Source of the DNA: Paguma larvata
Taxonomy: Eukaryota; Chordata; Mammalia; Carnivora; Viverridae
Reading direction: 5' to 3'
DNA length: 64,000 bases
Assembly: GCA_030068075.1 (NCBI GenBank)
Contig: CM057830.1
Span: forward strand, 19,748,247 to 19,812,246
The translations under genes were made by a program, and so were the position numbers. Within the stretch, counting starts at the first letter, position 1; the number at the start of each line of letters is the position of its first letter. Positions 1-11,418 of the stretch are shown piece after piece. Under the pieces are notes generated by a model. That model made no database searches. It was not told where the DNA came from and saw only the letters and a program-made list of their open reading frames with translations.

Positions 1-469
1 CGGTACCTGCAGGGAAAATCTAGTTTGGTTCAAGGAGTCTTGGGGTCTGATGCCTACTAATTTCTAGCCAACTCATAACTGCTATTCTGTATGATCAATT
101 TGTGTAACCTATCTCCAAGAGGCAACTTTGAGGTTACTTCTGGCCAGGTTACTCTCATTCAGATTTTATCCATCAAGACATCACACTCCAGGTCCCCTTT
201 TCCATATGCCATAAAACCAAAGAGCATTATGTCCCTTAGGCCAGCGAGAGCAATTCAAGAAATCCAGGCCTGAAAGATTATTTAGAAGGAGGTAAAACTA
301 GGCGCCAGTTTGGCTGGCAGGAGCTTTGCTTCAACCTTTTCCACACAGAGAGGGGTCTCAACCTGCGAGCCCAAAAAGGCTCCCAACAGCACAGGGCCAC
401 ACTCACTCCAAAATTTCTAGATGAGAATCCTTCCTTGCCTCTTCCATTTATGATGGCTCAACATGTTTC
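1..469. other. Non-coding DNA, nothing recognised
   Basis: I see no coding signal, RNA gene or known repeat here. Open frames are short, and base composition is ordinary for mammalian intergenic or intronic DNA. Confidence 0.5.
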
Positions 470-690
470 TTGCTTGTGATTGCATCACTTTAACCTTTGC
501 CTTCATCTCCATCTGACATGATCCTCTGTCTCTGGCTTGGTTTTCTCTGTATATCTTTGTCTTCTTGTATAACTTGTAAGGATGGTTTCATGGGATTTAG
601 GGCCCACCCTGATAATCCAGCATGAGTTCAGTCAAGATACTTCATTACAGCTGCAAAGAACCTTTTTTTCCAAATAAGGCCATATTTACA
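470..690 (+). repeat. Ancient interspersed repeat, family not assigned
   Basis: The stretch contains the wording of a common mammalian medium-reiteration repeat: TTAGGGCCCACCCTGA near 598, then a tract like CAGCTGCAAAGAACC and CCAAATAAGGCCATATT near 650-690. I recognise the sequence type but cannot assign the family or the ends. It looks related to the repeat at 21237-21590. Confidence 0.4.
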
Positions 691-1599
691 GCTCACACAG
701 CGCACGTCTTTTTGAGGACGACTGTTTATCGCAGTACACATGTGCTTGGACGACAGGAAAGAGACCCTGTGTGGCTGGAGTAGGAACATGGAGAACAAGA
801 GAAGGCAGAATGCTGTCGGAAAAGAACCCGGGTGGAGGTTGGAGGGATCATGTAAGGCATCGGAGGTCACTGTCCTGACGCCACCTATCACTCTTTGTCA
901 GATAGAGACATACATACTGGTTATTCAGTAGGAATGGGTGCCTCAACAAGTTTGAGTTTACCTGCATTTTCTCCATGTTTTGAGAGTGTTGAGTTGTGTG
1001 CTTTTGTGGTTTACTCCTCCAGAGTGAAAAGTTGTAATGCTTTTCACTGGTAGTTCAGGAGAAGCTAAAAAGACTTTCCAGAGTCAAATACCAGACTAGT
1101 ATTCCCACCAGTGACCAGCATTTCTGTGAGCCTGTTGTATCCCAATTAGAAGGGTGGAAATTAGCCCTCTGGAAGGTACAGACCAGCTTCTCCTACCTGT
1201 CTTGTGCCTTTGAAGGTAGAAGTCTTTTGGGTCAGAACTTCCAGTCATGATGCCAGGTCACTGTTTTCACCCAGCCTGTACTGGGGGGCCTTCTTCATGG
1301 TCTACAATTTCGACTTCTGCCCAGGGGAGAAGCACTCAGAATCTGCCCTCGGTGCAGAGAATAAGTTGTTACAGCACTGGCCAGTTTTTTCTCCATATCG
1401 ACTCTACATTTGCTGCCTCTGATATTCTGTGCAAGCTGGAATTTTCAACATGGCGTTAGAGGTTTTTCACGCCTGTCTTTGGTAAAACATAATAATAAAA
1501 TAAAATACAGTATCACTTGCAGCTACTACTTAAAAAAAAAAAAATCAAGTCCCTGCCACTGCCGGTGCCCTCTAAGATCTATTCTCAACCCAGAAGCCG
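691..1599. other. Non-coding DNA, nothing recognised
   Basis: No exon, RNA gene or repeat could be assigned. A 13-A run lies near 1532-1544. The overlapping short open frames on both strands have no recognisable domains. Confidence 0.45.
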
Positions 1600-1880
1600 G
1601 AATGATTTTTTTAAGATGAAGTCAGTTTAGGTTACTTCTCCGTTCCAACCCTCTAATAGCTCCGTGTCTCTCTCAGTGTCAAAATCAAAGTCCTTGCAAT
1701 GGACTTCAAGGCCCTAACGGATCTGGCCCCTGTCAGTCCTCTAACTTCATGTACTGCCACTCTCCCCCTCACTCACTGCTGCTGTTACAGGGTCCCCCTG
1801 CCTGTTCCTGAGTCTTGCCGAGCCTCCTCTGGCTCCAGGCCCACACGATCCCTAGGCCCAGTACCTGGTACCGTGGCTGA
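1600..1880 (+). mobile_element. L2 LINE 3' fragment
   Basis: The order of motifs follows the L2 3' end: an 'AGGCCCTAACGGATCTGGCCCC' type segment near 1709, a TGCCACTCTCCCCCTCACTC segment near 1755, then GTTCCTGAGTCTTGCC near 1804. It is heavily diverged, so it is old and shared across mammals. The short open frame through it (1699-1917) is not a gene. Ends are approximate. Confidence 0.55.
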
Positions 1881-1919
1881 CACATACGGGGTATTTAATA
1901 ACTATTGCTTTAATTAATG

Positions 1920-2125
1920 AATATGATGTGCCTGACATATTGTGATATGTTATTCGTATGTTATCTCATTTTATCCTCATGAAGAAAACCTCATGGTATT
2001 ATCCACGTTTGACACGTTAGAAAACTGCGGCTTTTAGAGAGGTGAAGTAAATTGCACAAAGTTAGAAAATATAAGTGGCACAGGTGGTACTAAAATCTGG
2101 GTGATCTCTCTCCTGAGCCTGGCCT
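1920..2125 (-). mobile_element. MIR SINE
   Basis: The plus strand shows the complement of the MIR core and tail: TTATCTCATTTTATCCTCATG near 1961, a decayed form of 'cattttacagatgaggaaactgaggc' around 2005-2035, then AGAGAGGTGAAGTAAATTGC near 2035. MIR is a tRNA-derived SINE mobilised by L2 and is ancient in mammals. Confidence 0.6.
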
Positions 2126-2334
2126 GTTACAAGTCTCCATTTTATGAAAAGTATCATAGGCACAGAAAGTTCACATAATGTTTGCAAAGACGCAGTATTA
2201 GAATGCAGTAGAGCTGGGATTCATAAACTCCTTATTTTTAATCAATATAGTAACTCTGGTGAATCAAATCTATGACTGATTTTTCTAAGTAAAGTAAAAG
2301 AAAACCCGTATAAGATTTATCATCTTAACCATTT

Positions 2335-2535
2335 AAAAAGTTTTAATATTTATTTATTTTTGAGAGAGAGACAGAGTGCAAGTGGGGGAGGGGCAGAGAG
2401 AGAGAGGGGGAGGAGACGCAGAATCTGATGCAGGCTCCAGGCTCTGAGCTGTCAGCACAGAGCCCGATGTGGGGCTGGAACTCACAACCTGTGCTGAAGT
2501 CAGATGCTTAACCAACTGAGCTACCCAGGTGTCCC
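2335..2535 (-). mobile_element. CAN-SINE (felid type), with target duplication
   Basis: Read on the minus strand this is a tRNA-derived carnivore SINE: a head near GGGACACCTGGGTAGCTCAG, a GACAGCTCAGAGCCTGGAGC block, a CT-rich tract (seen here as GA-rich) and an A-rich tail (seen as T-rich near 2340-2357). A perfect 15-bp target duplication, TCATCTTAACCATTT, flanks it at 2320-2334 and 2536-2550, so both ends are secure. Confidence 0.93.
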
Positions 2536-2554
2536 TCATCTTAACCATTTTTAA

Positions 2555-3020
2555 GAGTACATCTCAGTAGTGTTAAGTATGTTCCCATTGTGCCACACAT
2601 CTCTATAGCTTTTTTATCTTGTGAACTGAAAGCCTCTCCCCACTGAACACCCAACTCCCCATTTCCTCCTCCCTGACCCAGTCTCGGTAACAACCATTCT
2701 ACTTTCTGTTGCTATAACGTTGACCGCTTTAGATACCTCCAACAAGTGTTATCACAGAGGTTTCGTGTGTGTGTTAGAACGAATGATTTCAGTTAGCCTA
2801 AGTCTTCAAGATTCATCCATGTTGTAGTATGCAATAAGACATACTTCTTTTTTAAGGCTGACTATTATTTCACTGTAAGCGCCTGCCACATATTACTTAT
2901 CCGTTCACCCGCCAACATACATTGGTGTTCCTTCTCCCTCTCGGCTATTGTGAATACTGCTGCCATGAACGTGGGTGTCCATGTATCTTTGAGATCCTGC
3001 TGTGAATTCTTTTGGATATG
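2555..3020 (-). mobile_element. Old L1 3' fragment
   Basis: The plus strand reads as the complement of an L1 3' end: AACCATTCTACTTTCTGTTGC near 2693, GATTCATCCATGTTGTAGTA near 2810, CTATTGTGAATACTGCTGCC near 2945, and TTGGATATGTACCCAGA near 3011. It is strongly diverged and has no open frame. Ends are approximate. Confidence 0.7.
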
Positions 3021-3350
3021 TACCCAGACTTTGCTGATCATTTTGAAAGTCTTGAAAGTGTTTGAGAAAATATTTGTGGCATTTCGTAACTCCTTTTTTT
3101 GTCCCTGGTTTTAGAATTCATTTTAATTTTTTTCATGTCTGCGGTGCTTATTACATTCTTTAAGTACTAGCCGCCAAGTAATGCATGCATCTAGATCTTC
3201 TAAAATGTCAGCTCTTCTAAAACATCAGACAAACCTAATTGTTCATCATTTATTTTCAAGGAAAAGGGAGTCACCCCAAATTTACTTTGAATTTTATTAG
3301 TTTTTCTGCTCAGCTACTGAGTGATAAATGCAATGAGAAAATCTGGTGAT

Positions 3351-3367
3351 AACTGGCATTTCTTTCT
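3351..3367. repeat. Left target-site duplication of twin-primed L1
   Basis: AACTGGCATTTCTTTCT here matches AACTGGCATTACTTTCT at 5067-5083 in 16 of 17 positions. The two copies bracket the L1 at 3368-5062. Confidence 0.9.
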
Positions 3368-4428
3368 CTTTTTTTTAATAGTTTATTTTCAATTTGGTTT
3401 ACATATAACATCCAGTGTTCATCCCAACACATGCCTTCTTTAATGCCCGTCACCCCCTCTCCCCCCTGCCTCACCTCCCTCACCCTCCTCACCCTCCTCA
3501 CCCCCCTCACCCTCCTCACCCCCCTCACCCTCCTCACCCTCCTCACCCTCCTCACCCTCCTCACCCTCCTCACCCTCCTCACCCTCCTCACCCTCCTCAC
3601 CCTCAGTTTGTTCTTAGCCTTTGAGAGTCTCTTATGTTTTATCTCCCTCCCTCTCTGTGTCTTTTTTTCCTTTCCCCTCTTCCCCTCCCCCTGGTTTTTA
3701 CTGAGTCTCACAAAGTCCACCTATTCGTGGAAACATGTGGTATCTGTCTTTTTCTGACTGACTTATTTCACTTAACATAATACCCTCCAATTCCATCCAT
3801 GTTGCTACACATGGCCAGATTTCATTTTTTCTCATTGCCACGTAGTAGTCCATTGTATATATGTACCACATCTTCTTTATCCATTCGTCAGTTGATGGAC
3901 ACTTGGTCTCTTTCCATGATTTGGCTATTGTTGGAAGTGCTGCTACGAACATCGGGGTACACGTGCCCCTATGCATCAGCATTCCTCTGTCTCTTGGGTA
4001 GATTCCTAGCAGTGCTATTGCTGGGTCATAGGGTAGCTCTATTATCATTTTTTTGAGGAACCTCCACACCATTTTCCAGAGTGGCTGCACCAGTTTGCAT
4101 TCCCACCAACAGTGTAGGAGGGTGCCTGCTTCTCCACATCCCCGCCAGCATCTATAGTTTCCTGATTTATTCATTTTAGCCACTCGAACCGGTGTAAGGT
4201 GGTATCTCAGTGTGGTTTTGGTTTGTGTTTCCCTGATGATGAGTGACATTGAGCATCGTTTCATGTGTCTGTTGGCCATATGAATGTCCTCTTTGGAGAA
4301 ATATCTATTCATATCTCTGCCCGTTTCTTCACTGGATTACTTGTTTTTCGGGTGTGGAGTTTGGTAAGTTCTTTATAGATTTTAGATACTAGTCCTTTAT
4401 CTGATATGTCATTTGCAATTATCCTTTC
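3368..4428 (-). mobile_element. Young L1, 3' part (ORF2 C-terminus and 3' UTR)
   Basis: This is the 3' end of a felid LINE-1 on the minus strand. The T run at 3368-3376 is its poly(A) tail, followed by a 3' UTR with an expanded 9-bp minisatellite. An open frame of 204 codons (4312 down to 3698) then carries the ORF2 C-terminus. Its cysteine motif C-x3-C-x7-H-x4-C is intact at residues 55-72 (about 4150-4097), and the usual residues around [12 protein letters not shown] follow. The sequence flips strand abruptly at about 4428/4429. The open frame is L1, not a host gene; because it is still open the insertion should be fairly young. Confidence 0.92.
3472..3606. repeat. 9-bp minisatellite in L1 3' UTR
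   Basis: About 15 tandem units of CACCCTCCT run here, three of them variants (CACCTCCCT, and CACCCCCCT twice). On the minus strand the unit is G-rich (AGGAGGGTG). The equivalent polypurine tract of the full-length L1 in this window (near 55735-55775) is not expanded. Open frames through it encode VRR or PHP runs and are artefacts of the repeat. Confidence 0.95.
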
Positions 4429-5062
4429 CCATTCCATTCAATGCAATCCCAATCAAAATTGCACCAGCATTCTTCTCAAAGCTAGAGCAAACAATCCTAA
4501 AATTTGTATGGAACCACAAAAGACCCCTAATAGCCAAAGTAATTCTGAAGAATAAAACCAAAGTGGGAGGCATCACAATCCCAGATTTTAACCTCTACTA
4601 CAAAGTGGTAGTCATCAAGACAGCATGGTATTGGCACAAGAACTGACACATAGACCAATGGAATAGAATAGAGAACCCAGAAATGGACCCACAAGCATAT
4701 GGCCATCTAATCTTTGACAAAGCAGGAAAGAGTATCCAACGGAAAAAAGAAAACCTCTTTAACAAATGGTGCTGGGAGAACTGGACAGCAACAAGCAGAA
4801 GAATGAAACTAGACCACTTCCTTACACCACTCACAAAAATAAACTCTAAATGGATGAGGATCTGAGTGTGAGACAGGAAACCATCAAAATCCTAGAGGAG
4901 AAAGCAGGAAAAAACCTCTTTGACCTGAGCCGCAGCAATTTCCTATGCGACACATCTCCAAAGGCAAGGGAATTTAAAGCAAAAATGAACTATTGGGACC
5001 TCATCAAGATAAAAAGCTTCTGCACGGCAAAGGAAACAACCAACAAAACTAATAGACAACCG
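4429..5062 (+). mobile_element. Young L1, inverted 5' part (ORF2 segment)
   Basis: This is L1 ORF2 on the plus strand, starting at a truncated point (ATTCAATGCAATCCCAATC) and ending at ACTAATAGACAACCGA. In the L1 reading order its right end joins directly onto the left boundary of the minus-strand piece at 3368-4428, with almost no loss. So this is a single element whose 5' part was inverted on insertion. The frames at 4413-4646 and 4850-5062 translate as ORF2 (for example [14 protein letters not shown]). They are broken by frameshifts and run into non-L1 DNA after 5062. Confidence 0.92.
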
Positions 5063-5066
5063 ACGG

Positions 5067-5083
5067 AACTGGCATTACTTTCT
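5067..5083. repeat. Right target-site duplication of twin-primed L1
   Basis: AACTGGCATTACTTTCT, the partner of 3351-3367. Confidence 0.9.
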
Positions 5084-5394
5084 AGGGCAAAATCTAGATT
5101 TGCTCTTCCTGATTCTGGTATTAAAGCCTCAGAAATCTGAGCTTCCATGGAATTTGTATTTACCCCTTTTTTCTTGCCTTTGGACATTTAAGACCAATAT
5201 TTTTTAAATTAACTTTTTACTCGACTCATATATCTAGTATGATTGCCACTGTAATAATATTTCATACCTCTATTATATCACGGAAGTAGCATTTCTTTTT
5301 TGTTATGGGAGTGATTAAGATCTAGTCTCTTAGGTTTGATTATAGTGTAATATTGTTGTCTGTATTCAGTATACTCTGCACCAGATGTCTAAAA

Positions 5395-5641
5395 CTTACT
5401 CGTCTACTAGTGGAAAGTTTGTACCCTTAAACAACATCTCTCCTATTCCCCCACCTCCTGGTAATGACCATTTTACTCTCCGTATTTATGATTTAAAGGC
5501 TCTTTAGGTTCCACTTATAAGTGATAACTTAAAGTATTTGTCTTACTTTGTGTGGTTTATTTCATTTAGGATAAAATCCTCCAGGTCTGCTTGTATTGTT
5601 GACAATGCGAGGATTTCCTTTTTTCCATGGCTGAATAGCAC

Positions 5642-5692
<51 letters not shown>

Positions 5693-7060
5693 TCACATCT
5701 TCTTAATGTATTAATCAATAGATCGCCATTTAGGTTGTTTCTGTATCTTGGCTGTTAGGAATAATGCTGCTATAAACATGGGAACACACATATCTTTTTT
5801 TGATGTGCTGTTTTCATTTCTTTTGCATGTATACTTGAAAGTGAGTTTGCTGGATCATAGTACAGTTCTGTTTTTAATATTGTGAGGAATCTTCATACTG
5901 TTTTCCATAATACTGTATCAGTTTACATTGCCAGCAACAGTATACAAGCCTTCTCTTTTCTACATTCCCTTCCTATTCACTCCACTTGTTATCTTTCATC
6001 TTTCTGATAGTAGCCATTCTAACAACTTTGTAGTAATAGCTCACTGTGATTTTGATTTGCATTTCCTTGATGATTAGTGATATTGAGTATCTTTTCACAT
6101 GTCTCTTGGCCATCTGAGAAATGTGTGTTTAGGTTCTTTGCCTATTTTTTTAATTGGGTTACTTGATTTTTTTCACTATTGAGATGTAGGAGTTTCTTAT
6201 TGATTTTGGATATTAACCACTTAGGAGATTCATGATTTGCAAGTATTTTCTCTCACTCGGTAGCTTGCCTTTTCACTGTCATTTGTTTCCTTTGTTGGAC
6301 AGAATTTTCTAATGCCTCAAGTAAAGTATTAAATAGTACTGCAAAATTTGGGCATCTTTGTCTTATTATAGCATTGATGCTGTTGGTGTTTATTAGGAAA
6401 AACACTGGCTTTGGGCCTTGCACATGTGTGTGTAATAATACTTAGAAAAATAATCATTAAGCTTTTACTTTAATCAGAAATGGATGCCAAAGATATTTTG
6501 AGTACCCTTTCAGTATCTATGAAGCTTATCATGTGATCTTTCTCCTGAGCTCTGATAATACAGTGAGCCATTTTATTAAGTTGCTGAATATGCAACCATT
6601 CTTAGACTTCTTGACAAAACCTCACTTGCCCATGATATACTGTTGTTGTGATGCCTTAATGAATTCTGCTTGTTGATATTTTATTTGGGATTTCTGCCTT
6701 GACAGTCATAAGTGAGAGGGGTCTGTATGTTTCTTCACTGTCCAGTTTCCATCAAGTTTTTGCATCAGTGGTCTATTTACTTGAAAACACTCCGTAAATG
6801 TCCCTTCTTTTTCTGTGGTCTGAAACCATTAAGGGGCCCTGGATCTGTCTGGCCTTTGCTGCGTTGGCTTTGTTGTTTATACCGGCATGGCATTTTTGGA
6901 GCAAGTATTTGATAACTTTCTCTGTTTCTTCTACATTCGTTGATCTATTTGTACTTTTTCTTTATATGAGAATCAGTTTTGCTAGATTATGGTTCTTCGG
7001 AAATTAGCAATTTAACCTGTTTTTCAGATATATTTGGAAAGATTCTATTATGATTTTTCA
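5395..7060 (-). mobile_element. Old L1, antisense (3' UTR through ORF2)
   Basis: This is the complement of a diverged L1, running 3' to 5' along the plus strand: a 3'-UTR-like part near 5440-5560, ATAATGCTGCTATAAACATG near 5760, GATGATTAGTGATATTGAG near 6069, then reverse-transcriptase-region wording to about 7060. There are many stops and indels. A TG microsatellite (5641-5690) sits at the point where other L1 copies here also carry a short TG or TA run. L1 wording resumes at about 7510 after a block that is not L1. Confidence 0.75.
5641..5690. repeat. (TG)n microsatellite
   Basis: About 25 uninterrupted TG dinucleotides, inside the old L1 3' region. Confidence 0.97.
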
Positions 7061-7509
7061 GTTAGAATCCTCACAAGAAACCGCTGGCATATTTAACCTG
7101 CACATTCTGAAGAAAGTTAAATAAAAGAACAAAGATGCGGGCAAGTTTTAAGAAACTCAAAGAGGAATACAGGTTTTGGGGTTTATAACAATAGGGCACG
7201 CTCACCAATGCAGGGAAGGCACAAAAGGAAAGAGAAATTCCAGACAGTGGTTATATAGTGAAGACCCAGAAAGAAATGGAGCATTCGGGAAGGAAAGCAG
7301 ATAGTTCACCGTAGCTTATTGGGAGGATTATTGGGGTCAGTAAATAACCCAATCTCATTTCCTTGCTATTTTCTGATTTTCCCTTTGGCTAAACCCAGAT
7401 GAAAACCAGAGGGCGAGGAAACTTGCAAATTTTGAGTCAGTCCTTCTTGGCCCATGGGAGAGAAAAGAAAGTACTGAGGGGCAGATGGGAGAAATGTAGT
7501 ACAGTTTTA
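7061..7509. other. Unassigned block inside the old L1
   Basis: L1 antisense wording stops near 7060 and resumes near 7510. The sequence between is purine-rich on the plus strand and has no L1 similarity I can see. It may be an inserted LTR or other old repeat, but I cannot name a family and see no clear target duplication. Confidence 0.4.
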
Positions 7510-7850
7510 AAAATGTAGTCCTTCCTTGAGTGACTGTTTTTCCTAAGTCATTTCTTACTTTGTATATATTGAACTTTCTTTTCTTGATTAGTTTGGCTAG
7601 TGCTTGATCTGTATCATAGGTTTTTTTAAAGCTTATATATTCTACTTTCTCTTTTTAACGTCATTGAATTTTCTTTCACCTTCATTATTTTCTTTTCATT
7701 TACTTTTTTTTTTTACCTTACTAGTTGAATGATTAATTTGTATTAATTCATTCTCTTCTGTTTTCATCAGTACATAAGGCTAACTTTTCTGTGCACTAAG
7801 TGTATCCCAAGACTACCATTTCTGTTCTTGTGTCTAGATGAAAACTCTCC
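7510..7850 (-). mobile_element. Old L1, antisense, continuation
   Basis: L1 ORF2 complement resumes, for example TTGATTAGTTTGGCTAGTGC near 7584 and ATGATTAATTTGTATTAATTC near 7728. It probably belongs with the element at 5395-7060. Confidence 0.6.
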
Positions 7851-9005
7851 TTTGGACTTGCCAGGTTCATAATTTTACAACTGTAAATGTTGGAAATTGT
7901 AAACAAGCCTGTTAACAAACCCTAAAAATCGGCAGTCGTTGGCTATATATCAACAAATACCCTCTTAAGGGATAAATACAAAGCCAACAGGAGCCGTGCA
8001 GTTATGAGAATTGGTGCTTGTGGGTTGTGATACAGTTATCAGTGACAGCATCATAGATGGAGTGAAAAGGGGATTTGACTCAGACGATCTTGGTGAAAGT
8101 AACAACAGAGTGTTCAGGAAGCTCCATTAGATGCCTCAACCCTGGGTCCAGTGAATTGAAGATCCTGATATTAAAGTATGGCAATATCAATTGCTTCCCA
8201 AAATTTGATAATGGCAAAAGAAATGCTGTATTTCATAATACATTGTTTTATAAAATAGGTGATTTTCACTATCCTTATGCATTACCATATTAATAAGTTA
8301 AATATCGAAATGGGGCATTTAAATATATCAAATCAGTCCCCAGGAAGTTTTTTATATATTTAAATTGAAAGAGGTACATTTTTTTTTTTTTGGTATGTAT
8401 ACGGAGAGAAGATGGGTACCTTCAAATTGGGAAGTGAAGATAAAGCCTTTAATTTAAGATTCCCTAAAGAACATGAATTTAAGTGTGATTTCTGTCTCTT
8501 TGAAAACTGTTTTCTTTGGAAAAATTACTTAAATAAACCATGATGACCTCACTGACAAGTCGGGCATATGGATCATTTGCATTCTTTAGGGATGTTGTTT
8601 GAATTAGTAATTTTACCTGTAAAGTACTTACTTGTATCACAGTGTACAACACATAGATGTTAATTCAGATAATAGAGGTTAATTAGTATGTGATTATTAT
8701 TGTGTGTCTTTCTCTTATCCCTTTTCCTAGTGATAGTTCATGAATCATGGGATCAAGGCTTACTCTATCCTTATTTCCAAACACGGTGCAGAGCACAGAG
8801 AAGTTGATCTATAAATATTTTTTTGAAGGATCTTTTTTTTTTTACCCTGTGATGGCAAAGCACAGTGTAAGACAGAAATCAGGGGAAGAAAGGATGAAGT
8901 GTACAGTAAGATAAAACACTGAAATTAAAATGGATATGGAAACTAAGCAATTTGAGGGTAACTCCTTAGACTACAATGAATAGGGCAGTTTATGGAGGCA
9001 ACGTG
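7851..9005. other. Non-coding DNA, nothing recognised
   Basis: AT-rich sequence with two short T runs (near 8380 and 8829). I see no coding signal or identifiable repeat. Confidence 0.4.
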
Positions 9006-9009
9006 ATTT

Positions 9010-9250
9010 CATGCAAAGAACAAATAGTTTGGAATTAGACCTGCATTTTAATTTGATTTGATTCACTTAAGAGCTATGGATCCTAGGGGAAGTTATTTGA
9101 CAACTCTGAGCTTCTGCTTTCACATCTATTATAAGATGGAAAAGTAAAAAGAAACAAAAATGGCTAGTGAATAGTATCTGAGTATTAATTGAGATGGCTG
9201 GAGTACTAACAGTATTATGTGGCATATAGTAACCATTTAATAAGTGTTTT
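9010..9250 (+). mobile_element. MIR SINE, diverged
   Basis: A decayed MIR reads on the plus strand: GGAATTAGACCTGCATTTTA near 9031, GAAGTTATTTGACAACTCTGAG near 9090, then CACATCTATTATAAGATGG near 9121 in place of 'catctgtaaaatgg'. Ends are approximate. Confidence 0.5.
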
Positions 9251-9735
9251 TTGAAAGAACATCCTTTTGAACTTAAATAAAATTTAGACCCCAGTTTTAG
9301 TTTAACTTGACAAAGAAATGGTTCTCTGACAGCTAAGAAAAGTCCTATAGTCATTTTTTATGAAATTCATTGTGTGATTTTTATTCTATTTTCTATGCTT
9401 TTTCTGTGATCTACAAGGTGACATACAATTTTGATAGAGAAGAGTTTAATTTTTCATCATTGTAATGCTCTAAAGAAGAGAGAATATAAAGTATAATGGA
9501 CTTTTTATGAGTTTCTTTGGAAAGAGCACAAAACTATTCTTGCTCTTAAATCCAATACATGGAAGGTTGTGATCCATAAGACCAAAAAAATGATACTGTT
9601 AGGCTGTTATCGATGATATATGCGGTTAGAGTTGCTTGGAACTAACCATGTGCATTTGCTCACCCATCCGTATGACCAAACATATTTTTCTCATTCATTC
9701 CATTCGGTACCTAAAACATTTTAGTTTTCGACCTA
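9251..9735. other. Non-coding DNA, nothing recognised
   Basis: AT-rich sequence without recognisable coding content or repeat. Confidence 0.4.
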
Positions 9736-10066
9736 TAAAGAATGAAATCTGGCCATGTGTAGCAACATGGATGGAACTGGAGGGTATTATGCTAAGTGAA
9801 ATAAGTCATTCCACGTAGTCCGCATAGGTGATTTTGAGAGACTTAGCAGAAAACCATGGGGGAGGGGAAGAGGGGAAAGAAAAAAAGACACAGAGAGGGA
9901 GGGAGACAAAACATAAGAGAGTCTTAAATACTAAGAACAAACCGAGGGTTGAGGGGCGTGTGCGAGGGGGGAGAGTGGTGACAGGCACAGAGGAGGGCAC
10001 TTGTTGGGGTGAGAACTGGGCATTGTATGGAAACCAATTTGACAATAAATTAATTAAAAATATATA
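9736..10066 (+). mobile_element. 5'-truncated felid L1 3' end
   Basis: This is the last part of L1 ORF2 and the 3' UTR on the plus strand, starting abruptly near AAGAATGAAATCTGGCCATG (9738). It ends after GACAATAAATTAATTAAAAA with an A/TA-rich tail. Compared with the full-length copy in this window, about 30 bases after the ATAAGTCA segment (near 9809) are missing. The short open frames here are L1-derived. Confidence 0.88.
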
Positions 10067-11403
10067 TATAAATCACTGCCAGTACAGATTTGCTAAATAA
10101 GTATTTTCCCCACCTCTGATAGTACTCTTTTGGGGAAAAAAATAGCTTTTTTACCCTTTAAATGTGGTGGAGGCTCCCCCATCAAAACACGGTTGTCAAT
10201 CCTCTGAGCAATATTTTGTCGTCTGTGAAGCAAGGATGCTGAGAAACAGCTGCCAGAATGAACCGCTTTCTTGTAATGGCATCACTGTTTTGTTACAAAG
10301 CAAGCACTCTACAATTAAGCCCATCTACTGAGTGTGTCAAAAAAAAAAAAGCATGTTTGAGGAGCAGAATCTCAGATTCCTTAGATATTCTTTTTTCTGC
10401 TTCTAGACATTGTTCCCACTGATGAATGAGAAGCTGCCTTTGTGCTCTGTAATTATTGTCTGAAAAGTTATTTCTGACAGTTGAATATACTTCCTAATAT
10501 TGATTATCCTGAAGGGATACAGCAAGTTCATAAAATGGTTCTTTACTAAGCTGTGAGAAGTTTAAGAAATGGTGAAGCAAATTTCAGACTTGAGAAAAGA
10601 ATATAGACAGTTAAGATGGCTACTATATAAAGGCTCCCAGAAACTTATGTAACTATTGACGAAGCAGTATCTGCTTGTTGAGTGAAAAAATGAATCTTCA
10701 TATTTTATAAGACTGATAGGAGAAAAGAATAAAAGAATGAGCAAGCGAAAAGTGAAAAATTAAGTGATAACTCATGCAAAATTTCAATGTGCAATATCAA
10801 GAAAACAAAATATATTTGTGAACTTCATGGGAATATAATTTAGGACTATAATATTAAAAGTTTCATAAGTTAGTAAGAAAAACTTAATACCATTCATTTG
10901 TGAACAACTCAGGGAAATAGATATAAATGTTTCTAGTTGTGGCTGCATATGTTCTTATTAAAATTTTTTGTTTTTCACCTCAAGTCTAATGAGAAATATA
11001 TAGGAAAGGCTAGTAAAAATAATGCATATGCATATACCTACGTATATCAGATCACACTATGACCTTTAAAATTAAGTATGGGAATTTGATATAACTAGGT
11101 ATTGGGTAATCTATAAGATCATAGTGGTCAAACCTCTAGTGCTACTTCAGGCTTAGAGTTTATTCTGTCGTTTCAAAGATTTATTTAAATCTTTTCTACA
11201 TGGGTTAGGTGCTGGTGGATATCATCAATATGGTGCTGTCACTAAAAAATGTTGTTTTGCTGCCTTTTTGCACCAATGTTAAAATTTTAAATCTAAGTCC
11301 TTTCTTTTTTTTTTTAATTCTACACATGTAATTTTTAATCTCACCTACCTACCCATAGGTTTCTATCTAAAGCTAACACAGAGTGTTAGATACAGGATTC
11401 ATT
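10067..11403. other. Non-coding DNA, nothing recognised
   Basis: AT-rich. A 12-A run lies near 10339-10350 and a T run near 11309. No gene or named repeat. Confidence 0.4.
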
Positions 11404-11418
11404 TAGGTTTATCCCCTT

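Noticed and set aside
3472..3606. Regular short repeats resembling a CRISPR array
   Set aside because: Contiguous 9-bp minisatellite without spacers, in a vertebrate nuclear sequence.
3310..3720. 136-codon minus-strand frame rich in VRR repeats
   Set aside because: It is the translation of the 9-bp minisatellite in the L1 3' UTR, not a protein gene.
3698..4312. 204-codon minus-strand open frame
   Set aside because: It is the C-terminus of L1 ORF2, part of a truncated and inverted element, not a host gene.
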